Shown here: positions 23,548 to 35,900 of the stretch, one piece after another
Position numbering within the stretch: position 1 is the stretch's first letter
How the letters are laid out: each line of letters starts with the position of its first letter
DNA from: Ascaris suum
Lineage: Eukaryota; Nematoda; Chromadorea; Rhabditida; Ascarididae
Reading direction: 5' to 3'
NCBI GenBank assembly: GCA_013433145.1
Contig: CM024174.1
Coordinates: 5,790,336-5,854,335 of the forward strand
Length of the DNA stretch: 64,000 nucleotides
Notes under the pieces: model-generated
Told to the model about the DNA's origin: nothing
Database searches by the model: none
Seen by the model: the letters and a program-made list of their open reading frames with translations, nothing else
Program-made: the position numbers and the translations under genes

Positions 23548-23982
23548 GCACTCATGGGATTACGGTTTGTTTGAGTGCAACCCTGACGAAATATTTCGTA
23601 CTCAGCAGTTGCCTAAGCTCATTTTAAAAAAAGTGGAAAATTCGTTGTTGAATAAAGTCTGAGGTTTAACGATGCTTGTAGCGAGTGGTAGTAATTTTCA
23701 TTTATTTAAAAGAAATGCGATTTCCATCCGTTTTTTCCCACCCAAAAAAGTAAAGATTTTTCCCACAAAGGGTTGAAACTACTAAAAAAAGATTTCCACG
23801 TGAAAGAAACAATTCAGTTTTCAAATATTTTCGTCTTTATGCCAACTCTACACTTTCAATTTAAAAGACTTGGATTTCAGGAAGTCATCTTTCGATGTGC
23901 GCGCCGTTACAGCCGATTATGAAAGACGAACCGAACTGGCTGCCAAAAACCGTACGGGTGCTGATGGCAGTCGCGTGTTCAG
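23548..23982 (+). other. VARS2: ValRS N-terminal exons preceding the HIGH exon
   Basis: Exon 23548-~23642 reads [16 protein letters not shown], the tryptophan-rich N-terminal segment that precedes the catalytic core in ValRS. Exon 23881-23982 reads [18 protein letters not shown] and ends GADGSRVF plus two bases. Those two bases join the single G of exon 24887 to give RMVLPPPN, an exact phase match. The junction between the two exons is less sure: a donor at 23643 (phase 2) fits best, and a phase-0 donor at 23629 with an alternative AAG acceptor is also possible. Confidence 0.75.
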
Positions 23983-26900
23983 GTGTCTTTTTCATCTACT
24001 GTTGCTTGTGTTTAGTATTCACTATAACTGTTAGTGTTTTCTTGTTCATGGATACGTTTATCGGTTTGCTGTCAGCGTGCTCCGATTTTTGCATGTTGCA
24101 TTAACAGTCATTTGGCTAAATTTGCATATTTCCGCTACTTTTCGACATGAATTTGCATATTGAATAGAACTTCTTTCAGCGAGCGACGATTTGTTTTCTC
24201 GGCTATCAGTAGCTTGTATAATTGGGCAGTATTTTCGACTGATTTTGTTAGTTGACAATTGAACAAAGGTTGAAAATGTGGTTGGTTGGTGTTTTGAACT
24301 CTCAGTTAATCATTTATAGGATGTCAGAAGGTAGAAACAACACGTGGGGCATAAATGCAATTATGAAACTAAAGTGGAATAAATGTAATGGAAGTAATCT
24401 AGAACGAGGCGCACTGTTGAATTAGATATGGAATGAGCCTTTGAGAGGGAAGAGGAGGAGCGGAAAGATGGAGTAGTGTGTTTCGGAGAGAACACTTGAT
24501 GATTATTGCACAAGCATTTTTGCTGCTTCTTTCTCTTCAAATATCCCTTCTAATTTCCATAGCTTATCAAATTTGGTCAGTTGAGTGTTTTTCCTTCATT
24601 TCGAGATTGAGTCTCTTCATATATTTGATGAGCTTTAAACATTAAAAACGGACATGTGGAATGCAGTAGCGACAATAACTGTAATTATTGATATTATTCC
24701 TCGTTCTTTACTGTACAAAACTGTCATCTTGATCGATTTAATATCAAAAACATTCCATGTGGAATACTTGATCCTTCGTGGGATTTGGATTAAATGTTGA
24801 TACAGTCACTTGTAATCTTTCGCTTCCAATTTGTGGAAGAAGGGAGGGGAGGGGAACGAAGCACCTTAAATATGCCTCTGTTGTAGGATGGTGCTTCCTC
24901 CACCGAATGTTACGGGCAAATTGCACCTGGGCCATGCGCTAACGGTCACCGTCGAAGATGTTATTTGCAGGCATAAACGCATCTACGGGCACCACGTACC
25001 CCTTTTTTAAATTCTTCTATGTGCTCTTAAAATTTGTAATCTTAGCACTATTACTAGAGAAGGTTTTCGTGCTGTGATGTAGTCGAGGCACGAAGGAATT
25101 AGGGGAGAGGAGCGATGGGAGAAAAGGGGTGGGGAAGACGCTTACCTGCATCCGAGGCGAGTACGCGTCGTATGTTCTCTCCGAATCGCTGAGGTGCGGT
25201 AACGTACCTCAATCTCTTTGGCCAGTAGCGACCGTATTGTAACATAGGCATTGCTCATTATTTTCGGCAAATACACCTACCAACTTTTACAGTAATTCTT
25301 TCAATAGGTTTGTGAAGTCGTCGGTCTATCGATTTGCCGCGGTAATTGCTGAACATTGATCACGTTTGGATTTTCGTTGATCTCAAATTTTTAGTAGCGT
25401 CCTCCGTTTCTATTTGTTCTTACCCTGGTGTGATTTGGATTTTTCATTATTAATAATAGTTTGAAATTGGAAGAGATATATCGCTCATATTTGCGACTTT
25501 TTAAGTTTTTAAGTGAAAGAACTTGAAAAGAGCCTTTCGTAACTGCTGAGTTCTTAACTGCATTTAGAAACGTTGAAACATTTAGTATGTGTAGCAGGAT
25601 GCAATGGCTCACATTCATCGTACATAATTTGCATTAAAGAACTCCCATAAAAATGCATTTTACACGTTCTTCGGTTGCTTCTTTTCCCCGTTTTCCTTAA
25701 AATGATAACTTGTAAAGAACAGTTTTCCTTATGTTCCGGCAGATGACTCGCTTTGCTAGTCGAGGCCCAATATTTTTCCATGCCACAGTTCCGATTATTT
25801 AAATGTTTTCAAAAATACTTCACAAGTGACATATTTTTTGCATTCTTAATTAAGATAGGCATGAAAAAAGTGACGGCGAATTAATGAACTCTTCGAATTG
25901 TTATGTGAAGGCCGTTTATTTTAAGGCAATATGGCATGTAGGATTCGACCACGCCGGAATTGCAACACAGGCGGTCGTTGAGAGGCATTTATGGAACGAG
26001 AGCAAACTACGGCGACATCATATTTCACGCGAGCAGTTCCTTCAGCTTTGCCATCAATGGAAAGACACGTATCTATTTAGGCCGTTTTTATTGATCTTCA
26101 ATTTTTATTATTATTATTGTTGTTTTCCGCAATTATTTGTTTTGATAACACTGATTGAAAAATAACGAATAAACGTAATTGTTTGCACGCTTGATTCAAG
26201 AATCATGAGCCGCTTCGTTGCCTTGGGTAATGAATGATGAGTTTAGAGAGAGTAAGGAGTCGAAAAAACATCGTTCTCATTGAATTAAAAAATTGAGATG
26301 AAAGCTTTCTAAATGGTTTCTAAAGGCTTTAGGCTCAGATTAGATTGACATGAAGTATTTCGATACATATGTGTTTTCATGGAAAATTTGCTGCATGATT
26401 TGACCTTGTTCGTCCTCTTGCCCTTTTCTTCCGCTCTCTCATGCCCGCATTTTTCGTTTCGAAGTTTCTTATGCACCAGTCCTAGCTGGAAGTTTGCCCA
26501 TACAAATGAAATATTGAAAGCATAAATTGTAATAAGTACATACAAGGGGCTGTTTTAAGGCATTGGACCGGATTATTGGAAAGGATTTTTTCTTTCCGAG
26601 ATGTACCCTTCAGCTGATTATAAGAGGCTCAATTTATGATATTCGTAGATTTATTTTCGAAGCCGAACAATGCAATTGAAATAGTTTAGATGTGCCATAC
26701 GTGCAATGTTTAATCCTTCATATATGATATCGGTAGTATAATTTACGGTTTCCATCTGTTCAGTTAAGTTTTTTTCAGTGTTTCATTTGCGTGTAAAAGA
26801 CGAAACTTAGTAAGAGATATGCTGTAACATAAAGGTCGACGGGTTAAGTTTGAAATTTTTCAGACGAATATCGGAAATTTCTAATCAACTAAAGAGACTT

Positions 26901-29900
26901 GGCGCAACATTGGATTGGAGTAATCCCTACTTCACAATGGATGAGGTCAGTATGAATGCTTTTTGGGTGTTTTTATTTCATCTTATACTGAAGGTGCACT
27001 AAAAGATTAATCCACTCATACATATGCCGACCCATTTTTGCGCGTCTTACTAAACTGATATTGCAATTACTGAATAAATTTTTCCCTGTTTTATATATTT
27101 TTTATCGTTGCGATAGTGACTTATCTCTGTAATTAGGAGAGGAAATGCCCTATTTGTGGTGTTGTGATGATCACATTAGCAAATGTGGGGGAAAGGGTAT
27201 GGAACGTATGATTGTATTTATTGCATATTGTTATCAAATTATATTTCTAACCAGTTGGAAGTACTATTTCAATATCAGATTGAATATCGCGACGGTCATT
27301 ACATGTTTGCACTATCCAGGGAAAATTTAGCTTTGATTTTTCCTTTGTTGTTATAATTTTCATTATTTCAGTTTTCTTCTCATTCACCACTGTTGATGCT
27401 GCGCTCGTTTCGCATTGATATATTAAGGGCTTAGACTTTTTTTTCAGCGTTTCGGCCGGGCGGTTGCAATCGCTTTTTGTCGACTTTATTCGGAAGGTCT
27501 AATATTCAGGGAGCGTAGGTTGGTGAATTGGTGTCCAACGCTGCAGAGCACAATTTCTGATCAGGTTGGAACTTTTTCAGTTCCTTCCCTTTCGTCGATG
27601 ATATTAACTTACTGTTGATATTAAATGCTTGGATGGTTGATTTTTTTACCCTTTTCAAATGGGCCCAACTATGTCTTTTCAGACATTTTTATAAAGAAAT
27701 CTAAAAATTAGTGAAGAGAATTTTTTTCCTTGAAGTTGACTTTGGATATTATAAGGAAAGCTTTGTTAAGTAATCGCCGTGAGCATAATGAAGGCTGTTA
27801 GGGGATGACTCACTTTTCAACAACTGAAGATGCTCGAATGGAATGCTGTTAGTTTCTTTCATACTTATAGTATCCATTCATCACTAGAAGGAAAAATGCA
27901 TCTTTTGCAATCGTTTACTCCGCTGTAATGTTTTGTTTGAAGTGGTCGTTGTGTATATATTGTGTGACATTTTAACTTAACTACCGCACCGATAATGTAG
28001 TGGCAACGAAACGCGCTGTGCCGTTGCCTAGAAAAACTCATTCTCGGCTCCTCTAGCATAAATAGGCCCTTTTATTACGCATTAGGCTAATTTTTCTGAC
28101 GTGAAAGTGATCGAATTTAACAATTTCAAAGTAAGATCGTATACGCTTTCCTATACATATGATCAAAGCTTGAGTTTTTGTATGGTTATCAAGCCCCATT
28201 TGTTATTTTATACTCCTTGTGAACTGCTGAGGGAGAAGGTGGATTATAATTGGTGGCAAAATTGGAAAAGACCTTGAAATAGCTTGATAAGATTATTTTT
28301 CGGCATAAAAGAATTGAAAAGTAAAGGTTTGCCAACAAAACTAATCAATGTCTTTTCGCTAACTTCAGCTCAGTCGCTGAGATAATCGGAGGAACGCTTC
28401 GCTGTGTGGATAGTTATTCAATGGCTTTATTGCAGGAGGTGGATCACATTGATGTGGGGCAATCAAAAACTATCAGTATACCCTCTCTGGGGTCTTCAAA
28501 AGAAAGAAGCATTAAAATGGGTGTTATGCATCATATTCGATACGAACTCGTCGAAAAACACAGGTAAACAGCCGAAAGTTGTTGCGCTGTTATTTTTGCG
28601 CTTTATTACCATTTCGACTGTGCATCTCTCGAATTAATCATTTCGACTGTGCATCTTCTAAGTTCGCATATCTTTTCTCGTTGCTTTGAAATTTCATCTC
28701 CCCGTTCTCGCAATTTGCCTTTAAACTTTATCGTTTTTTTAAACTGCAATGGGATTAGGACAGCAAAGGAATGATGCTAGGTAACTGTTTTTATAAAGTT
28801 CCAAAAGGAATCAAACGGAATAAAAAAATTTTATTTCCCAATGATTTGCGAGCTGATCCTGGCAATATTTAAAACGGTATCAGAAGTATGATGTTTCAAG
28901 GGAAGCTGTAAAAAACGGTAATAAACTTCTAAGAGGTGGACGAATTCATATTTGATCGATCCTTTAGTTTTATAATCTATCATGGCGGGTTTGAATCTGC
29001 AACATTTGATACCTCAGTCGTTTTTAATTCTGTGAACGCTCTCATTTTGTTTCATAATTTTAAGTAAGGTTCTGCTCAAATCTGTGCTGGTTATGAAAAA
29101 AGGATTTAGTATTTCAGATCGGCCGAGCATCTTGAAGTGGCGACTACACGTCCTGAAACAACGTTCGCGGATGTTGCACTCGCAGTTCATCCCCAGGATG
29201 CACGTTATTTTCACCTCATCGGGAAGGCTGTTCGACATCCTCTAATTCCTAACCGGATAATGCCGATTATTGGAGATGAAAATGTGAAACCAGATAAAGG
29301 AACAGGTAAAAGATTCTCCTCTCGTTAATAGCGGATCCCTTAGGTATACTTGGTTTTTTTATTCGTGCTTCCTCTATTATTTTTCTTACTTTTTTGCAAG
29401 TCTGTAATTTTCTGTTCATGCTTCTTCTAGTCTACAGTTCTTCGTCTTTGTTTTTCAACTTTCACTTTTTTTCTTCAAATTTTTGCTCTTTTTTGAACTC
29501 GTAGTTTTTTCTGTGCGCTTGTTGTAACAAAATTTCATCTGCACCTTTTTGGTAAATCTATATCCTTTTCACTTCCGTTTTTTCTAAAAGAAACGTACAG
29601 TTTCATTATTCGTGCTTCGTTTTTGCCTTATCGAACGTTGAGAGCAAACGGATATCAGAAACCGTATTTGAAACCTCTTTACTGCAGTTTTCACTTATGG
29701 TTGTCAAACTCGAAAACATGGAAAATCTTCAGTGAACCGTTGCAAAAATATCAAAATTATGCTTTCATGTTATAAGAAATCAGTTCATCGTAGTAATAAA
29801 TGAATTAATTTGATGAAGTTTCCTGAATTTTAGAAGGTAATGACACAAATACGAAAGATAACCGACTATTAATAACTTTCTAGTAAGGATGAAGAGAAAC

Positions 29901-32900
29901 TGGTACCAGTCAGCATTCTACGTTTATTTAGAGGCGATTCGCGAGAATTCCTCCTCTGTCGCACTCGTCTGCCACCCATTTCTTCATTCATAATAGTTTT
30001 TGAGTTGCACTTTCGGGTAAAAATAAATGAATTGTTTAAGGTGTGCTAAAAATAACACCATCGCATGATTTCGTGGATTTGAATATCGCCCGTCGACATA
30101 AAGAGGAGATTGATGATGAAGCGATGAACAGGTGCTGTATTGATGAGCAGGGACGATTGGTAAACGCACCTGGATTTAATGGATTGGACCGATTTGAAGC
30201 GAGATCAAAGGTATGCTCAAGTATGCTTCGTTTGTGTGTAAATATTTCACAAGTCAGTGCATTTTCTGCAATTTTCATCGAGTATTCATGAGTGGGCTGT
30301 CTTGTCAATCTGAGTCGAGAGCTGTCTTTCAGAACGAATAATTTCCGCCATTTTTGAATGGCATTATAGAGGTCGGATATTTTCCCATCTTTTCGCAAAT
30401 GTTCTGCGTCCGACGGTGTTGAAATTACTAACTAAAATTTTTCAGTAACGCTATACTGCATTTTGATTTTGATTTTCCTGAAGGGTTAACTTATCAGTGT
30501 TGCGTCTTTCACGTTCTATGTGAATGCAGTAAGCAGTGGACGACTGCATTTAAACGAACTCGGTCTCCAAATATTTGCAAGGGGATTGCTTCTTGCGCGA
30601 ACGGTTTCCGTTCAATCGTATAGTAGTTGCTTACAGATTGAATCGACGATGCATAGAGCACTCCCTGGTAATAGAAGGTGTGGACGATGAGGGTTTGATC
30701 AAGTGACATTTAATGAAAGTGTGTGTTGACAGGTAATTTGGACGAGCAGAGTGTTGAGCGCTAAAAACAGTGAAACGGAAAGCCGAGTATTGAAGCAGAT
30801 CAGGTGGTGCTAAAACAAATTCGAAAACCGTTCTCCTTATATAAATAAACGGATGTGGCGAATTGTCGTTGAGATGGAACAAAAGCAGTTTGCAAAGTAG
30901 TTAAAATGAGAGTACGAAGTGCAATAAAGGTGCCGAGAATCTCAACGAGTTGTTCCTCGTCGCAAAAGCAGTGAAATGTTGGGCACGTAAAACTACACTA
31001 AATGAGGGGCTGGGGGAAGGTTTTGCTGTGGGTTTTATGTGGAATTATTGAGTGATGTGCCATGAGGTGTTACTCTTGCGTTGTTTTTGTTTCGGAAAAT
31101 TTGAAATCATTCCTCATGCATGCATTGGAGGCGTTTCTCGCCTTCAGACGAATCTCACACGCATTCAGAATTACGGTCCGTTGTGTAAATTACGCCTGAA
31201 GGTTCTGGAAAAATTGCATTCATTTAGTTATAATCCCACCGGGTTTTTATGAAATTCACGAGTTTTTAAGCTTATATTGGGAAATGACATGATGTAGTAC
31301 TCAGTAGTTCACCGTTTATATCTGATATTAAAGGTAATCGATCGATTACGAGAAATTGGCGCATACGGAGGTGAATCGTCGTGCAGTGGTGGTCAAATTC
31401 CGATGTGCAGTCGAACGGGAGATATCGTTGAACCGATGATGAAAGAGCAGTGGTTCCTTCGATGCGATGAAATTAACGACGCCATTCTTGATGCTGTCAA
31501 CACTGCAAAGGTTTCCTCTTATCATTTATTAGTTGCTGTGGGATGTGTTAACTGCTGAGAATTATATAAAAATACCGTTTAATGTTCGTCTACCCCCTTT
31601 CTTTTTGTTCCCGAGTCTGAGATTAATGACATAGAGTGGTGAGTCTTGCCTATTGCACTGTAATATTTGATCAGTGGTGATATTAGCCGACTGAAGAGTG
31701 CCATTGTGTAGATTAGTGAAGGTCCACGCTGTCTGTGTTTTAATGGTCGTTCTCCATAATTCAGCGACTTTAAGACTTGTGCATCTATCGATTCATTGTT
31801 CATTTTCAAAAGAAACTGGTTCCTTTAATTTGACAAAGATTTCTGAGATATTTGGGGTCAATATAAGACCCATTGCCGAGCACTAGCTCCCTACATTGAA
31901 GGTTATTATCAACGCTAATTCAAATAAACGTCAAAAACCCTTGCAGCAAACCTAGTCAAACGTTGTGTTTGCTGATGGATAATCTGGTAAATATTTGGAA
32001 GATAAAGTCATACCACATTTTGACCGGCAGCATAAGGGTGCTCAGAGTTGTACCATAGAATTTGCCGATGTGCCATGCTATGCTTTACTTGCATCCAAAA
32101 TTTCAAATTTAGCAACGTGTCGGTCTAAGATAAGATATAGTTCCACTGATGCCAGTTAAATGTGCTTTTTGAGAAGGTTTCTGTCACCAACCGTGTCAAA
32201 TCTAAAGTGTCTTCACAGCAAATTGAGTCATATTCGAAATGCGTTCATGCTCTAATAAAGTGGAGTATCGGATGGTATCACTGTCATATCTCATTGCAGC
32301 AGATGGTGACAGATTGTTGCAGCTACACATAACTCCGGACTTCTTGCGAACAAAACTAGAGGAATGGCTCAGCAACAAGGAACCATGGTGTCTGAGCAGG
32401 CAACTTCTATGGGGGCATCGCATACCTGCTTATCGGATTGCAAATAGCAAGTTAGTGGTTTCGTATTTAGGTTGTGTTAGTGTAGTTTTTGCTTGTTTCT
32501 ATATGCTGTCGAATAATACAATAGTTGCTGGATACTTTTATGTTTGGTTATTGCATGGCGTTTCTAACTCGATTGCGAATATAATATCTTTGAAATTTGC
32601 CATAGATATATTTATGTAATACATACCCATATATTAAGTGCTTGTGCATATGTCTACGTCAAGTACAAGTACCAAAATATGTGTAGGCCACAGTAGCAGC
32701 ATATTTAAATGAGCAACTTTTATCATGAAACGTTTTAGATTTGTCTACGGAAGGGGCGAAGAGCCATAAGAAATGAAACGAGGCAGTGAGGCGGTAGGCA
32801 CGGTATCTTTATATCGAAAAATTCAGGGCGCGGGTAATTCGTTAACGGGGCGCCTTAGTCTATGTTAGCAGTCATTGAATCCTTCCAGCCGGGAAGCATT

Positions 32901-35900
32901 TGCTCTTCGCATCAATTCTGTAACTAATTTTCTTGTGGAAGAAAGCGGTCGATGAATAGTATTTGCAATCAAAATTTTCTGTGAATGTGTATTCCTGACA
33001 AAGTAAAATTTTTTCCAATTAGCGTTGGTTTGTTTATATTGATGCATTCAGTTTTCGGAAAGAAAAGTTTCTACAATAGAATAACTTAGAATGGCGCGTC
33101 TCGACGCGAAAGCTGATAAAAACAAACGTCTGTGGCGATCATTTCACACATTGGAGCGCTTGAAGCTACCATCGAATTAATGTGGTAGGGGACGGAGGTG
33201 GTCATTATTGCAGTGCGCTATTCTGAAATGCCATTTCACCATCTTGCTTTTAAGGCTGCCGTTTACCTGAAATGGCTCGCTGTGCAGATGCGAAACATTT
33301 CGGCCTCTTTTGCCACCTCTAGCCATTTTTTTAAACTGTAAATGCGGCCTGCAAGGCCGTTTATTCTTGCTATTTTCTTTTAATCTTTGTTTACGTGAAG
33401 CGTTTAGTAAATGGATAGCGGCAACCAGTGACGAGGATGCACGACGAATTTTTGGTACGGAGGTGAAGAATTCTGCTGGAATAATGCAAGATGAAGACGT
33501 CTTGGATACGTGGTTCAGCTCTTCGCTTGTGCCACTTGTAGTGGCAGGTTGATTTTTGTTGGATCCTTATGCTTGTTACTTCCTTGTGTAGAACATACCA
33601 CGCGTTCATCTTTACGACACTTTTTATTTAGGTCCACTTTAAAACTTTTCCTTTTGCAGTCAGTGTTCTCCTCCCCAACCTTTATCCTTGCCATACTGAT
33701 TCATTCAAAGACATTCACTAATAGATGAGAAAAGGGGATGTAAGGACGAAAATATCTCAGTAGCTGTTGTTCGATTGTGCTTGTTTTTGAATGTAATCAA
33801 TACTGGTGTATTCATTGGAATTTTTAAGCACGAAAATGAAGCGTGCAGGAATGCTAGATTGTTTGTGAGGCTGGAAGTGGCCCTTATCTAAGTTTGTTTG
33901 TCTCTGTTTCTAGGCTCGGAGGTTTTTAGATATGCTCCTCGCAGCTTTTTCACGTTGCAAACACGCACACAATTTCCGCTCATTGTGTCTTTCAATAGAA
34001 TAATTGTTTTTATTCCGATCTTCGACATTCATCGCAACGTTGAAGACATGAGCCGATTCTTCTCATTGTTGAACCAGAGAACTGTCACTGACGGAGCGAT
34101 TACGTTGAAGTTTCTCTTGTAGGTTGGCCAGAAAAGCGCCTAAATTCAAGTCCATTATCGCTGATGGAAACTGGCCACGATATCGTCGGTTTTTGGGTGG
34201 CGCGTATGCTCACCGTTTGTTATCGGTTAGTGTCTTGTTTTTAGTGCATGTTTATTTGCAATTGTTCATTGGCACGTTGAATTTTATGCCGTTTTACTTG
34301 ACAGTTTTAGTGAATCGTCGAAGAAAGTTAAATTGATATTGTCTTCTTTTTTATGGCATAGAATATATCCTAAGGGAAGTCTCAGTTGTTGAAAGGGATT
34401 TATTCGCATATGTGGATAGGAGACACTGAAGTTTAAACGCAGCATTGGAGTATAGTATGCTTAAACGGTAGCATTGAGAGTGTGGAGGGTGGTTCTTGAA
34501 TAGTCGTTGAATTTTATTCCTGTATGCATAACCAAGGATATAAGTACACGTTCGTGCGTTGCCTTAACCTGTCAAATTAACCACTGCATCGTAGGATGAA
34601 GGCTGCTTTGCAGAGGTTCGCATCATGGCATGTGTGATGCGTTTTTCCACGTAAACGCTGCTTACGCCCTTCCATCCATCCTCTATGCCTAAGTGCAAAT
34701 AGCTAGTGGAAGTGACAACCAAATTCAATCCGACGAGGCAGTTAACGGCAACAAAACTTCGATAATGTGAATTGTAAGCATCATAGGCTGAGTGGATGTA
34801 TTCCGTTCACACATGTTCTGCTACATGGCTTGGTACGTGACAGCGCGGGTCGAAAGATGAGCAAGTCCCTGGGCAATGTTATCGACCCAGTTGACGTCAT
34901 CGATGGTATATCAATTGATGATATGATCGGTCGTCTAAAGGAGTCATCTCTCCCTGATAGTGAAAAAGGTGAGGTGACTGCTATTGTTTGTTTCTTTTGA
35001 TTGGCTCAAGAGTGAAGGGTTTGGTTAGCAGCTGCCAAGCACAATAAGGCGTTGGTGTCTAGTGTTTGTTGACATAAGAAGTGCCAATTGGAGAATGAGT
35101 CGATGTTTTAGTGGGAGAATATTAGTGCTTGAGAGTCATACCCCCATTATTCGATGCACTTTCGCCTTCAGATGTCTTTCACAGCATTTTCTGAATAAAG
35201 TTTCTTCTTTACAGTTGCCATTTTCGTAAACAAGTGCTCGTCACATTCCATTGACGCCGCCTTTTGTCCTGTCTATGCACATAAAGCAGTGTTTAGAATC
35301 CTTAAGCTTGTATATGAATACGCTTTAGAGGTTGCATCTTCAAATCTCCGTACCATGTATCCGAATGGAGTCACGAGGTGTGGACCGGATGCGTTACGTT
35401 TCGCGTTGTTGCGATATGACTTGACCGCACTCGATATCAACGTGAACATTTCGGAAACAGCTCTCGAAGGTTTGAGGTACGTTATAATTTTCATATGTTA
35501 CATGTCCGCACCGTAAAACGTCGAATGAAACCTCTGGGGCTGTGCACTTTCTGAACGGGAAATGTTGGCGATTCACTGAGAGGTGGCTTCATTTGGGAGT
35601 CCCGTGTATACTCTATGCCTCCTTCTATTTTTTGTGCCTACGGGTTCGACTTTTTGCCTCTCTTGAAAGTGACTGCACTTAACGATGTTTTTTGGTTCGC
35701 ACCAAGTCTTTGTTGGTTTTATGTTTGTAGCTATTCTATGTATTGGCACTATGCTGATAGCAGAGCTCATTGTTGTGCCTTTGGAGTGCTCAGCGAATAG
35801 TACTTATATTTACCTAAGGGATTTTTGACTAATACTCTTTTGTTATCCTTTAATCTCTGTGTATGAATCTTGTATTGCACATAAATTTTATTAGCAGAGG

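Noticed and set aside
32291..32302. Acceptor at 32299 (ATTGCAG) for the ValRS exon ending at 32450
   Set aside because: It would begin with two bases, while the previous exon ends in phase 0. The acceptor TTGTTGCAG at 32322 is in phase and gives the expected continuation [15 protein letters not shown].
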